A stretch of 64,000 nt of DNA from Clostridium sp. DL-VIII (GTDB lineage Bacteria > Bacillota > Clostridia > Clostridiales > Clostridiaceae). The stretch covers positions 4,986,779 to 5,050,778 of the forward strand of contig NZ_CM001240.1 in NCBI RefSeq assembly GCF_000230835.1, in the 5' to 3' direction. The translations under genes were made by a program, and so were the position numbers. Positions 26,913-36,118 of the stretch are shown piece by piece. The notes beneath the pieces are model-generated. The model did not search any database and was not told the origin of the DNA. It saw only the letters and a program-made list of their open reading frames with translations. The stretch's first letter is position 1, and the number at the start of each line of letters is the position of its first letter.

Positions 26913-26990
26913 AAAAATTTCTATAATTTTTCTTAAAGAACAAAAGTGTCTGCGACACGCTCCTTCGGAGAAATTATTAATAGTTAAATT

Positions 26991-27025
26991 AAAAACCATA
27001 GAGATTGCTGTTCCTCTATGGTTTT
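26991..27025 (-). terminator. Terminator at the end of the IS91-like element
   Basis: AAAACCATAGAG and CTCTATGGTTTT form a 12-bp stem 5 nt past the zinc-ribbon gene stop. T-rich on both sides, so it may also stop plus-strand transcription from the ISL3 copy. Confidence 0.75.
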
Positions 27026-27029
27026 CTTC

Positions 27030-27224
27030 TTATAGTTTATAACTTTTGCCATATACCCCATTGTATTCTTTAGGTCTCATAACTCCACCACATTTTTCGC
27101 ATGAAAAACAAGGCGGTTCATCTATATTACTTTGATCCATCTCATCAAAGTATTCTACAACCTCCCTAGGTATATTTTCTGTTATTCCACAATTTAAACA
27201 TTTATATGGTATTATATCTTTCAC
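27030..27224 (-). CDS. Small zinc-ribbon protein
   Basis: Protein of 64 aa with two CxxC pairs, YKCLNCGI and FSCEKCGGVMRPKEY, spaced to bind one zinc ion. It has no other known motif. It lies 15 nt downstream of the broken IS91-type transposase in the same direction and ends in the element terminator, so it is probably part of the element. The ATG has GGAGGG 7 nt upstream. Role unknown. Confidence 0.65.
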   Translation of the reverse strand: MKDIIPYKCLNCGITENIPREVVEYFDEMDQSNIDEPPCFSCEKCGGVMRPKEYNGVYGKSYKL

Positions 27225-27239
27225 TTAACATCCCTCCAA

Positions 27240-28468
27240 CTATGTTGTTGTCGGCTTTATTTTACCATATAGTACTCCTTTTGCAATTGCATATATTTCC
27301 AGGATGTTTTCTAATTTTTCTTTCCCTTCACTTATAAATTTATCTTTAAAATATTCTCGCATCGAGCCGTATCGTGGATACACTATATCATTAAATCTCA
27401 TCTTACCACCACATTTAGAACATTTGCATGGATCTACCCCAAAAGACGCAAGAATTCGATATTCCCACTTTTCTATTGATTTCTTAATTTGTATTATTTT
27501 CTTATCTATCATCTTGATAAATTGATCTTTATCCTTACATCTCCTCGAATACAGTCCAAAATATCTCACCATTTTAAAATTCTTGTCTGGTATATGTATT
27601 ATAACTTTTTTTATAAACTCAAAGACTGGCACTTTCTCTATTATTTCTTTATTGTCTTCATGTCTTTTATATTTAAATGTTACACTTTCACCATCATACG
27701 CAATTATTCTTGATTCTGCTATCGCAGGTCGTCCAACATATCTTCCAATATATTTTGCAGCTATCTTTGCTGATTTTATTTCATTTTTAGCATGAACATA
27801 AAATCCATCTTTATTATTTTTATATATTTTGTTCTTTAATCGTCTAAAACTATCTTTATTTCCTTCTCTTTTTATTATTTCATCTAATAATATTTTTTGC
27901 CATCTCTTTCTTAATGCTTCATACGAAAAATATTTAAAATTTCTCCAGGTAGTTAGCTTACCCTTTCCACCTTCTGTAACCATCATGTGGACGTGGGGAT
28001 TCCACTTTAAATCTCGTCCAAAAGTATGTATAACTGCTATAATTCCAGGTATAAATTCTTCTTTTTATTTTGCTTATACATCCAACTCGTAACAGCTTTA
28101 GCTGCACATTGCGGAAGTAACTTCAGCCTATCTCTTTCTCTTCCGAAGTAATTTCTAAGTTCCTCTGGTATTGTAAATACCATATGTCTATGCTTTACAT
28201 TTATTAATTTTCCCAGCATTCCATTAACCCAATTATCAACATAAACCTTTCCACATGATGTACAAAATCTACTTTTACAAGTGAACCCAACTTTCTTTAT
28301 TTCGCCACATTCCTTACATTTTAATTCAATATAACCATTACTTATATCCTTGCATTTCATAACTTTTTTTACTTCTGCAATAACACTAGGTCTAATTCTG
28401 TTTTTATATCTTTTATAAAATTCATTCCAATTTTCCTCTAATATTCTTCTTAATTTACTCTTAATCAT
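27240..28468 (-). pseudogene. IS91-type (HUH, Y2-like) transposase split by a frameshift
   Basis: Two adjacent frames together make one IS91 transposase of about 410 aa. The upstream part (28468-28037) carries the zinc-finger region ELKCKECGEIKKV and FCTSCGK; the downstream part (from about 28060 to 27240) carries IPGIIAVIHTFGRDLKWNPH, the HUH motif PHVHMMV, the tyrosine-bearing KYIGRYVGRPAIAES, and a second zinc pair CKCSKCGGKM. They are joined at 28060: an AAAAAG run after SWMYKQNKK needs one more A to continue as EEFIPGII. Loss of one base in a poly-A run explains the break. Probably inactive. Confidence 0.85.
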
Positions 28469-28556
28469 TTCATCAATTTACCACATATATTTTTCTAATG
28501 CAAGTCTACGCCGCGCTTTCAGCGAGCGCGATTTTTATACTTTCCTATACAATAAA

Positions 28557-28577
28557 AAAATCCCTTTAAGGGATTTT
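28557..28577 (-). terminator. Terminator of the LysR gene
   Basis: AAAATCCCTT / AAGGGATTTT, a perfect short hairpin with a seven-T run on the minus strand, 42 nt past the LysR stop. Confidence 0.75.
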
Positions 28578-28618
28578 ATCTAAAATTTCAAACCTTTGCT
28601 TCTTAGCTTTTAACTTAT

Positions 28619-29512
28619 CTAACTCCATCTATTAGAGTTTTCAAAAGTTATTTCAATTAGTTTCTTCATTGCAGTTGATTGATTTTTATTTTTATGATAT
28701 ATAAGTTGAGTCGCATATTTATCAAAGTTTCCATCTAATTCTATCATTTTAAGACTTTCCTCAGATATTTCCCTTTTGATAGCATAGAGAGGAAGAATAG
28801 AAATTCCAAGACCATTAATCACACATTTTTTAATGGCTTCTATGCTCGAAAACTCTAAAGGATTTACATACTTTATCTTATTTTGTTTTAAATAATTTTC
28901 AAAAGATATTCTAGAACTGCATCCTTTTTCACTAAATATTACATTTTCTTTTAAAACCTGTTCCTCAGAATTTCTCTTAAAAAATTCTAGATCTGAATTC
29001 AGTTCACCTATAATTACCATAGTTTCATCTTTTAATTTTTTAACTTCTAAATTATCATCTCTTACTTCTGGCTCAATTGTAAATACAACATCAAATTCCC
29101 CACTATATAGCCTTTTTCTTAAATCACTGCAAATTGAATTTTTCAAGATAATATTCACTTTGGGATATTTTCTTTTATACTCCTTTAATATTTTTCCCAA
29201 GCGATATATTGATAAAGATTCACTTGCTCCTATGACTAAATCCCCTGTAACTTGATCTTTTTCATTCGTCATGTCTTTTATTTCTTTATATATCTCGAGC
29301 ATTTTCTTAGCATGTGGCACTAACTGGCTTCCCATATTAGTAAGAACAATCTTTTTACCTAAACGATCAAATAAAGCAGTATCAAGTTCATTTTCTAAAA
29401 GCTGAATATGTGATGTTATAGTAGATTGAGCATAGCCTAAATTATCTGCTGCTTTCGTAAAACCTCCAAGTTCAACTATAGCAATAAATGTTTGCAGATG
29501 TCTGATTTCCAA
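28619..29512 (-). CDS. LysR family transcriptional regulator
   Basis: LysR-type regulator of 297 aa. Residues 1-60 are the winged HTH (LEIRHLQTFIAIVELGGFTK, AADNLGYAQSTITSHIQLLE); residues 90-290 are the periplasmic-binding-like effector domain. I use the TTG at 29512, 4 nt after GGAGGTGATAA, because the in-frame ATG five codons earlier contains that ribosome binding site. Divergent from the DJ-1/PfpI gene at 29714, which it may control; LysR regulators commonly act on the divergent neighbour. Effector unknown. Confidence 0.9.
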   Translation of the reverse strand: MEIRHLQTFIAIVELGGFTKAADNLGYAQSTITSHIQLLENELDTALFDRLGKKIVLTNMGSQLVPHAKKMLEIYKEIKDMTNEKDQVTGDLVIGASESLSIYRLGKILKEYKRKYPKVNIILKNSICSDLRKRLYSGEFDVVFTIEPEVRDDNLEVKKLKDETMVIIGELNSDLEFFKRNSEEQVLKENVIFSEKGCSSRISFENYLKQNKIKYVNPLEFSSIEAIKKCVINGLGISILPLYAIKREISEESLKMIELDGNFDKYATQLIYHKNKNQSTAMKKLIEITFENSNRWS

Positions 29513-29713
29513 TTTTATCACCTCCATGATATCAATATATTATTATAATATCAGATATTCCGATTATTAACTTCAATCATTTCAATTTTACTGATTGCTT
29601 CTTAACTACTATACTAAAAATATAAAAACACATACCTTAAAAATTAATTTTAAAGTGTTAAGATTTTATACACTTGTATTATTAAAAAAACTAAAATAAG
29701 GAGATGTCTAGTT

Positions 29714-30310
29714 ATGAAAAAAGTATTATTGCTACTTGCAAATGGTTTTGAGGCAGTTGAGGCAAGTGTTTTCACGGATGTTATAGGTTGGAATAACCTT
29801 GAAGGTGATAAAACTACTGATTTAGTGACTGCAGGATTACATGACAAAATAAAATGTACATGGAACTTTACAATAATTCCAGAAATAAATATTAATGATG
29901 TTAATATTGATGATTTTGATGCACTAGCAATTCCTGGTGGCTTTGAAGAAGCTGGATTTTATGACGATGCTTATAATGAAGATTTTTTAAATTTAATTAG
30001 GGAATTTAATAAGGCAGGAAAAATAATTGCTTCCATCTGTGTTGGTGCTCTTCCAATAGCCAAGAGCGGTATATTATATGGAAGAAGTGCTACGACTTAC
30101 AATTCTCCAGCTAGCATACGACAAAGACAATTAAAAGAGTTCGGCGTAAATGTTATCTCTGATAAACCAATTGTTATGGATCAAAAAATAATAACCTCTT
30201 ATAACCCAGCTACAGCTTTTGACGTTGCTTTTATGCTTTTAGAACTTTTGACTTCTAAAGAAAATTGTAATAATGTAAAAAAATTGATGGGCTTTGCAGT
30301 AGAGCACTAA
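29714..30310 (+). CDS. DJ-1/PfpI family protein
   Basis: DJ-1-type protein of 198 aa. The nucleophile elbow is ASICVGALPIAKSG with Cys109, and the partner acidic residue lies in ANGFEAVEAS near the N-terminus; PGGFEEAGFYDD matches the family oxyanion area. DJ-1 members act on glyoxals or as oxidative stress proteins, but many have no proven reaction. Good ribosome binding site AAGGAG 10 nt before the ATG. Single gene, divergent from LysR. Confidence 0.9.
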   Translation: MKKVLLLLANGFEAVEASVFTDVIGWNNLEGDKTTDLVTAGLHDKIKCTWNFTIIPEININDVNIDDFDALAIPGGFEEAGFYDDAYNEDFLNLIREFNKAGKIIASICVGALPIAKSGILYGRSATTYNSPASIRQRQLKEFGVNVISDKPIVMDQKIITSYNPATAFDVAFMLLELLTSKENCNNVKKLMGFAVEH

Positions 30311-30339
30311 CCTATATAGATATAAATTTATAAAATAAA

Positions 30340-30379
30340 GATGCCCTTTAAAATCCGTTTTCTACTTTTAAAGGACATC
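30340..30379. terminator. Bidirectional terminator between DJ-1 gene and tetR
   Basis: GATGCCCTTTAAAA and TTTTAAAGGACATC pair with one mismatch. It lies between the two convergent stops. Confidence 0.65.
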
Positions 30380-30401
30380 GTTATTAATATTTATTTAGAA
30401 A

Positions 30402-30992
30402 CTAGTTTCCTGTTTCAAGATAATTTTGGTATATTACTATTAAATCTTCTCCCATATTTCTTAGGACGTCTTTATTCTTACTTATTCTATAATACACTAA
30501 ATTACCTTCATATATAGCAAATACACGCCTTGCAAGCCTTACTGAATTTTCTTTAGCTATCCCGGAATTTTCAAGAATATATGTAAATAAATCAATTAAT
30601 TTCTTCAAAGAATCGTGATAGTGACTTGCAATCTCTGGTTCAAAAAAAGCAAGTTCCTGTCCTAAAGTAATTAATGGGCATCCAAAGTAAACTCCACTTT
30701 CTACTCCATTAATCATATCATTCACTAGGTTATTTACAAACTCTTCCCATTTCTTATTTTTTGCTGTATCTGAAATCCACTTTCCTAATTTTTTTTGAAA
30801 ATAAGCATTAACTTCAATAGCTAATTCTTTTTTACTTTCAAAATGAAAATAGAAAGAACCTTTAGGCAGCTTAGTAATTTTTAAAATATCATTTATTCCT
30901 GTTGAGTTATATCCATTTCTAAAAAATAATTCTGCTGCACACTCAATTATTCTGTTTTTCGTTTGTTCACCTTTAGTGATTTTACCAGCCAT
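30402..30992 (-). CDS. TetR family transcriptional regulator
   Basis: Repressor of 196 aa. The N-terminal HTH is clear: TKNRIIECAAELFFRNGYNS then LPKGSFYFHFESKKELA. The rest is the helical ligand domain with HYHDSLKKLIDLFTYIL, of the TetR_C type found in regulators of alkylation or solvent stress pumps. The ATG at 30992 has TGGAG 6 nt upstream and is preferred to the ATG four codons earlier. The structured repeat (copy 2) lies 35 nt upstream of its start, so it may sit in the tetR 5' UTR. No target gene is adjacent. Confidence 0.9.
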   Translation of the reverse strand: MAGKITKGEQTKNRIIECAAELFFRNGYNSTGINDILKITKLPKGSFYFHFESKKELAIEVNAYFQKKLGKWISDTAKNKKWEEFVNNLVNDMINGVESGVYFGCPLITLGQELAFFEPEIASHYHDSLKKLIDLFTYILENSGIAKENSVRLARRVFAIYEGNLVYYRISKNKDVLRNMGEDLIVIYQNYLETGN

Positions 30993-31027
30993 TTTATACT
31001 CCATTCTATAAATATCAAACTTTTAAC

Positions 31028-31296
31028 TTAAACTTATGTGGTAACTTACCGAAATTATAAATATTTTTATTCCGAAAAACTATGAAAATATCGCTGAAGG
31101 TTCTAAGTTCCAGGTTGCATCCGCATTGGCATGTTCCAACTTTCAGTTTGACAAGCTAATGCGGAACAACCTAGAACTAAGAACCTTTGACAGCTCATTT
31201 TCAAATGTTTTCTTCACAAAAATATTTAAAATTTCTAGTGAAGATATCTACTTAAGGTTTAACCAGCATGGATAAACACTACATACATAAGTTTAA
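31028..31296. repeat. Structured repeat element, copy 2
   Basis: 269 bp bounded by a 12-bp perfect inverted repeat, TTAAACTTATGT (31028) and ACATAAGTTTAA (31285-31296). The core stem CCGCATTGGC (31121-31130) / GCTAATGCGG (31155-31164) sits inside AGGTTG/CAACCT and an outer GGTTCTAAGTTC/GAACTAAGAACC stem. The loop word CCAACTTTCAGTTTGACAAG is identical to copy 1. An AAATATTTTT/AAAAATATTT pair closes the next outer layer. Confidence 0.7.
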
Positions 31297-31667
31297 TTTT
31301 AAAGTTGGATGTGTATATAGATATCCAATTTAAGAGTTTGACATATGCATTATTAGAAACCTGATGAAATCAAAAAATTATTAAATGCATAAGTTTAGTT
31401 TTTAATTTGGGTATCTATATAAATATATCTATTTAAATTTATAATCCGTTTTAATACTAGACTACTTTGTCTGTTTTGTCAATATTTTAACCATATCTAA
31501 ATTCATATGGTTAAACAAATTACTTATCAGTATTGGTATCGAAGATAAAAATTTATTAGGTTATAGTTTACATGGATTAGCAATCTTACAAAAATTATAG
31601 GATTATTTAGCGTGATCAAGCTCTCCTTTGTTATGAATTTTTAGTCAGATTTATCTATAGTTCCACA
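31297..31667. other. Intergenic stretch before the MocR-type gene
   Basis: Apart from repeat copy 2 to the left, this 370 bp shows a loose duplication: the CATAAGTTTA-plus-AT-rich block at about 31287-31332 recurs at 31390-31437. A hairpin TGCATTATTAG ... TTATTAAATGCA lies between the two. No ORF with a ribosome binding site. Confidence 0.4.
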
Positions 31668-31697
31668 TTGTAAAGTTTATAGAATAATTGTTATAAT
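31668..31697 (+). promoter_or_regulatory. Sigma-A type promoter for the MocR-type gene
   Basis: TTGTAA (31668-31673), 18-bp spacer, TATAAT (31692-31697), about 40 nt before the start codon. Confidence 0.6.
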
Positions 31698-31738
31698 ACT
31701 AAATGAGATAACAGCCTTAAGAAAGAGGTGATTTAATA

Positions 31739-33247
31739 TTGATATTTTCTAATCTTATTATAAATGCTGAAGAACCTATTTATCTTCAAATAGAAAGACA
31801 TATTAAGCAGGGAATTAAAAATGGCGAATTAAAAAAGGATAGTAAACTTCCTTCAACTAGAGAAGTAAGTAAATTTTTAAATATAAGTAGAAATTCCGTT
31901 ATTTCTGCGTATGAAGAGCTTGAAAGCATGGGTATTATAGTCACTAAAAGAGGTATAGGAACTTTTATCTCAATAGAGGGTGAAAATGAAAGCTATGAAT
32001 ATAATATAGATTTCACCGAAAGAATTAATGACTATGGAAATACATTAAAAGAATTTGATATTATAAAAAGCGAATTACCTTATAAGAAGGGAATGATATC
32101 TTTTAAATCCATTTCACCTGAGAGCCATCTTTTTAATCTTGATGATTTTAAGAGGTCCCTTCTGGACGCTTGGACATTTGAAGAAGCAAATTTATTAAAT
32201 TACGGTTATGCAAAAGGTTATAAGCCATTAATAGATTACTTTTTTAATTATATGAAAGAAAAACGTGTAAATACTTCAAATAAGGATATTTTAATTACAA
32301 ATGGTTTTACTGAAGCTTTTGACATACTTATCAGTTCATTAACTACTAAAGGCGATATTATTATATGTGAAGAACCTACTCATAATACCGCTTTGAAAAT
32401 TATGAAAGCTTATAATCTTCAAATTGTTCAAGTAAAAATGGATAAAGAAGGCTTGGATTTAAAAGATCTTGAAAATGCCTTAAGTAAATATGCTCCTAAA
32501 TTTGGATATTTAATTCCTTCTTATAATAATCCAACAGGAATTGTAACTAAAACTGAACGAAGAAAAGAGATTTATAAATTATTTAGAAAGTATTCTGTAC
32601 CTATAATAGAAGATGGTTTTAATGAAGAATTATTATATTCAAGTTCCCCTATTGACCCAATAGCTTCTCTATGTGGAAATGGGAATGGAGTTATTTATAT
32701 AGGAAGTCTTTCAAAAATTCTATTTCCAGGCCTTAGAATCGGCTGGATCTTAGGTGATGAGAAACTTATAGATGTTTTAGAAAGCGTAAAGCGTGGCCGA
32801 AACATTCATTCATCTTTCTTAGATCAAAGTGCTTTTTATTATTATCTTAAAAGTGGTGCCTTCAGCCGATATGTAAAAAATGTTCGAAAATACTATAGAG
32901 ATAAATATAATCTCGTTATGGAAATGGTTGAGAAATACATACCATATGACTATATAACTGGCGAAGGAGGCCTCCACATCTTCATAAAACTAAAAAGCAA
33001 TATAAATGCTCGAGCACTCTTAGATCTTTGTTATAAAGATAATGTACTTTTTATGCCTGGTGATATTTTCTATGAATACTCAAAAAACATCTTAGAAAAT
33101 TGTGAGGAAGATTCTCTACAACATGGAGAAAATAACTTAAGAGGCTCTGATACATTTAGGATTGGTTTTGGAAGAGTAAGTGATGCTGACATAATAAAAG
33201 GTATAAAAATAATCGGAAAGAATATCAAACTTCTACAAACACATTAA
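31739..33247 (+). CDS. MocR-type regulator (GntR HTH fused to aminotransferase domain)
   Basis: PLP-binding regulator of 502 aa. Residues 10-80 are a GntR winged helix (LPSTREVSKFLNISRNSVIS); residues 110-500 are a fold-type I aminotransferase domain with the PLP lysine in IGSLSKILFPGLRIGWI and the Asn/Asp/Tyr contacts in PSYNNPTGIV and PIIEDGFNEE. MocR proteins include PdxR (vitamin B6 synthesis) and GabR (GABA use); neither pdxST nor gab genes are adjacent, so the target is unknown. Start is TTG at 31739, 6 nt after GAGGTG. Monocistronic. Confidence 0.92.
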   Translation: MIFSNLIINAEEPIYLQIERHIKQGIKNGELKKDSKLPSTREVSKFLNISRNSVISAYEELESMGIIVTKRGIGTFISIEGENESYEYNIDFTERINDYGNTLKEFDIIKSELPYKKGMISFKSISPESHLFNLDDFKRSLLDAWTFEEANLLNYGYAKGYKPLIDYFFNYMKEKRVNTSNKDILITNGFTEAFDILISSLTTKGDIIICEEPTHNTALKIMKAYNLQIVQVKMDKEGLDLKDLENALSKYAPKFGYLIPSYNNPTGIVTKTERRKEIYKLFRKYSVPIIEDGFNEELLYSSSPIDPIASLCGNGNGVIYIGSLSKILFPGLRIGWILGDEKLIDVLESVKRGRNIHSSFLDQSAFYYYLKSGAFSRYVKNVRKYYRDKYNLVMEMVEKYIPYDYITGEGGLHIFIKLKSNINARALLDLCYKDNVLFMPGDIFYEYSKNILENCEEDSLQHGENNLRGSDTFRIGFGRVSDADIIKGIKIIGKNIKLLQTH

Positions 33248-33259
33248 ATACAGACTTAA

Positions 33260-33296
33260 AAAATTGACTGACCACCTAATGTAGTCAGTCAATTTT
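33260..33296. terminator. Bidirectional terminator
   Basis: AAAATTGACTGAC and GTCAGTCAATTTT, a perfect 13-bp stem with an 11-nt loop, between the MocR-type gene and the convergent NADH oxidase gene. Confidence 0.85.
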
Positions 33297-33362
33297 CATA
33301 TCAAAAATAAAATTATATTAGCTCTGCATATGCTTAAAATAATTCTTAATTTCTGTTTCTCT

Positions 33363-34706
33363 TTACTGTAATTTCTTTAATGCCTGTAATGCAGCTATAT
33401 TTAATAAGCTCCAAGGTTTATTAAAATGTGGCTGGAAAAAGAAGTCTGTCATAGCGAGTTCTTCTACTGTCATCCTATTCTGAATCACTACTGATAGTGT
33501 GTTCATAAACTGTGTTAAATCTAAATTAGAAACTATTTGACCACCCAATATTTTTCTATTATCCCTATCATATATAAGCTTTAACATTGCTTCTTCAAAA
33601 GTTGGCATAAACTCTGGTCTGTAATTATCAGTCACAGTAACAGAATCCACATTTAATGATGTAGTATTTTTTGCTACCTCTTCTGTGAGGCCTGTTGATG
33701 CTATACATTTTTCATATATCTTAATCCCAGAAGTACCTTGTGTTCCCATGTATCTTAATGTTGGTTTAATTATATTATATGCGATTAAGGTCCCCATTCT
33801 AACTGCATTAGTAGCTAAAGGTATATATCTTGTATCATCAGCTGGATTGAACTTAACAACACAGCAATCTCCTGCTGCAAATACATCTTCTCTGCTTGTT
33901 TGCATATATTCATCAATCACTATTGCACCATTATCTAATGTTTTAAGCTTTCCTTTTACAAGAACAGTACTTGGTGCAAAACCAATGCATAATATAACTA
34001 AATCTGCTTCGTATTCATTATTTTCAGTTACCACATGAGTTACCTTGTTATCTTTCCCTTTGAACAATTTTACTTTCTCACCTAGAACTAAGTTTATTCC
34101 TTTTTCTTCAAACTCCTTTTCCGCAATATCTGTAATTTCTTTATCTAGATATTTTGACATTATCCTCTTTTCTGCATCTATTAGAGTTACATTTTTCTCC
34201 TGTATTCTAAAAGCTTCTGCAAGTTCAACGCCAATATAACCTGCTCCAATTATCACTACATTCTTTGCATTACTTCGTCTAGATTCTATTTCCTTTGCAT
34301 GATTATAATTTTTACACAAAAGTATATTTTCCAAATTTCCGCCTTCAAATTTAGGTACTATTGGCCATGATCCTAATGTTAACACCAATTTATCATAATT
34401 ATCTTCAAAAACTTCATCAGTTTCTAAATTTTTAACTTTAAGTTTTTTATTATCAAAGTCAATGTCCAAAACATCATGTTTCATTTTAGTTACAACTCCC
34501 ATAGAACTTAAGTTCTCTGGAGAATTATAAAATAACTTTTCAGTTTCTGTAACTATTCCTCCAACACTTAAAGCTATACCACAAGATAAAAACGATATAT
34601 TATCATTTCTTTCATAAACTACAATTTCACTATCAGGGTGAAGTTCTTTTAAATTAACTATGGCAGCTGTTCCTGCATGAGTACAGCCAATTACGATGAC
34701 TTTCAT
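33363..34706 (-). CDS. FAD-dependent NADH oxidase / CoA-disulfide reductase family
   Basis: Pyridine nucleotide-disulfide oxidoreductase of 447 aa with one redox Cys, Cys42 in FLSCGIALSVGG, as in water-forming NADH oxidases and CoA-disulfide reductases. FAD site IVIGCTHAGTAAI at the N-terminus, NAD site VIIGAGYIGVELAEAF near residue 155, second FAD segment VFAAGDCCVV. A water-forming NADH oxidase would remove O2 at the expense of NADH, useful to an anaerobe. The Rossmann loop reads GCTHAG rather than the usual GxNHAG/GGVAAG forms. Which activity it has cannot be told from sequence. Start has AAGGAGGG 8 nt upstream. Confidence 0.9.
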   Translation of the reverse strand: MKVIVIGCTHAGTAAIVNLKELHPDSEIVVYERNDNISFLSCGIALSVGGIVTETEKLFYNSPENLSSMGVVTKMKHDVLDIDFDNKKLKVKNLETDEVFEDNYDKLVLTLGSWPIVPKFEGGNLENILLCKNYNHAKEIESRRSNAKNVVIIGAGYIGVELAEAFRIQEKNVTLIDAEKRIMSKYLDKEITDIAEKEFEEKGINLVLGEKVKLFKGKDNKVTHVVTENNEYEADLVILCIGFAPSTVLVKGKLKTLDNGAIVIDEYMQTSREDVFAAGDCCVVKFNPADDTRYIPLATNAVRMGTLIAYNIIKPTLRYMGTQGTSGIKIYEKCIASTGLTEEVAKNTTSLNVDSVTVTDNYRPEFMPTFEEAMLKLIYDRDNRKILGGQIVSNLDLTQFMNTLSVVIQNRMTVEELAMTDFFFQPHFNKPWSLLNIAALQALKKLQ

Positions 34707-35099
34707 ATAATACCCTCCTTATAATTCATAAAAATTACTTATTAATAATAATTATCTCTCAATTAAATTATACATCTTTATAATAATAATATAAAGATGT
34801 TCTATTAAAAATATTAATAAATTTCAATCATTTATCCATAATAAGAATCTCTTAAAATATTATTTAACAACAAGTATATAAATTACAATTTGAATTTTGT
34901 ATTATAGAATAATTTAATTTTAAGAAATACCAAAGCACTTTAACAACCATAATTGTTGTACATTTCATTTCTTAATTGTACTATATAGTATTATGTGTTT
35001 CTTTCTTAGCTTTAATTACAATTTTCTTTATCCTGTCTTAAATTACACTACTTTATCTTTCTCTATTTTCTTTCTAAAAATAATATCCAATCACAAAAA
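34707..35099. other. Intergenic stretch with no clear feature
   Basis: About 390 bp of AT-rich sequence between the NADH oxidase start and the HAD terminator. It must hold the NADH oxidase promoter on the minus strand, but no strong -35/-10 pair stands out. I see no ORF, riboswitch-like structure or repeat. Confidence 0.5.
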
Positions 35100-35127
35100 A
35101 CTATCTAGTAATTTTTAACCAGATAGT
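35100..35127 (-). terminator. Terminator of the HAD phosphatase gene
   Basis: ACTATCT / AGATAGT stem with a 14-nt loop, followed on the minus strand by TTTTTT, 22 nt past the stop. Confidence 0.75.
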
Positions 35128-35149
35128 TCTTCAATGATCATATAGATAC

Positions 35150-35932
35150 TTATATTAATTTAAACTTCCTTAATCCATTATATATACCGTGATTTTCAAT
35201 ATTGTCCGTCTTATATTCAGCTATTTCAAGAATTTCCGGACTGCTATTTCCCATTGCTATCCCATATTTTACGTACTTAAGCATATCAATATCATTTAAG
35301 CTATCTCCAAATGCATATGTATCTTCAATATCTACTCCTAACTGCTTTATTATTGCCTCTATTCCTTTTACTTTTGAAAATCCTTTTGGAACCAATTCAA
35401 TAAATTTCGGATTGTGATAAATACAGTCAAAATCCTTTTCCAAAATTTTATATGCTCTTTTAAAATCACTATACTCTTCTATTCTGCATGTAATTTTATT
35501 AAAATGATAATCTACGCCTGTTATGGGTTTTATTTTATCTCCAAATCTGCTCTTAAATGCTTTCACTGAAAATTTATCACCTTCAGATTCATCATCATCC
35601 ATATACAAATAATCCTTTCCTTCCAAAACACAAAAAACATTGTGCTCCTTCAAGATACTTATTACATTATCAGATATTTCTTTTTCCAAATCTATATTAT
35701 AGACCACATTTCCTTCAAATTCCACATAAGCCCCGCACGCAGCAAGTACTCCATCAAACCCCAAATCAACTAGTTCTTGTGGAATCATGGCTCTTGCCCT
35801 TCCCGTTGATATAAAAGCAAGATGCCCATTTTCTTTCAACTCTTTAATAGCTTGTACCGTACTCTCTGGAACCCCTAAACTTTGATTATATAAGGTCCCG
35901 TCTATATCAAAAAATACTGCCTTTCTCTTCAT
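35150..35932 (-). CDS. Cof-type HAD superfamily phosphatase
   Basis: Sugar-phosphate or cofactor phosphatase of 260 aa. Motif I is FFDIDGTLY (nucleophile Asp, acid Asp), motif II FISTGRAR, motif III Lys in FSKVKGIEAII, and motif IV FGDSLNDIDML. The cap between residues about 85 and 185 makes it type IIB (Cof/YbiV). These enzymes have broad substrate range. The ATG at 35932 has GGAGGG 5 nt upstream; the in-frame ATG four codons earlier overlaps that site. Divergent from the GH3 gene. Confidence 0.92.
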   Translation of the reverse strand: MKRKAVFFDIDGTLYNQSLGVPESTVQAIKELKENGHLAFISTGRARAMIPQELVDLGFDGVLAACGAYVEFEGNVVYNIDLEKEISDNVISILKEHNVFCVLEGKDYLYMDDDESEGDKFSVKAFKSRFGDKIKPITGVDYHFNKITCRIEEYSDFKRAYKILEKDFDCIYHNPKFIELVPKGFSKVKGIEAIIKQLGVDIEDTYAFGDSLNDIDMLKYVKYGIAMGNSSPEILEIAEYKTDNIENHGIYNGLRKFKLI

Positions 35933-36118
35933 CTTTCCCTCCACATTTTTAAAATTAAATACTCCTTACTATTTATAATACAATAACTCTTATAAAAAAT
36001 GTAATATATGTTGTTTATTTTTAATAGTATAATAATAAGATTATTTTTTAATTAAATATATGAAATTCAATTTTCAATATATAAATTAAACTACTAAGAA
36101 AGATAAGGTGGTACTTGA

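Larger units (their letters stand above)
26946..28530. mobile_element. IS91-like element remnant with GC-rich end hairpins
   Basis: Holds a broken IS91-type transposase and a small zinc-ribbon gene. At one end stand GTGTCTGCGACAC and CTCCTTCGGAG hairpins (26946-26970); at the other CGCGCT..AGCGCG (28512-28530), both far richer in GC than their surroundings. Hairpins at the ends and lack of terminal inverted repeats fit rolling-circle IS91 elements. Exact boundaries are my estimate. Confidence 0.55.

Noticed and set aside
28001-28070. Programmed -1 frameshift in the IS91-type transposase at the AAAAAG run
   Set aside because: The heptamer T AAA AAG does not allow good re-pairing of the slipped tRNAs, and IS91 elements are not known to use frameshifting; a one-base loss is simpler.
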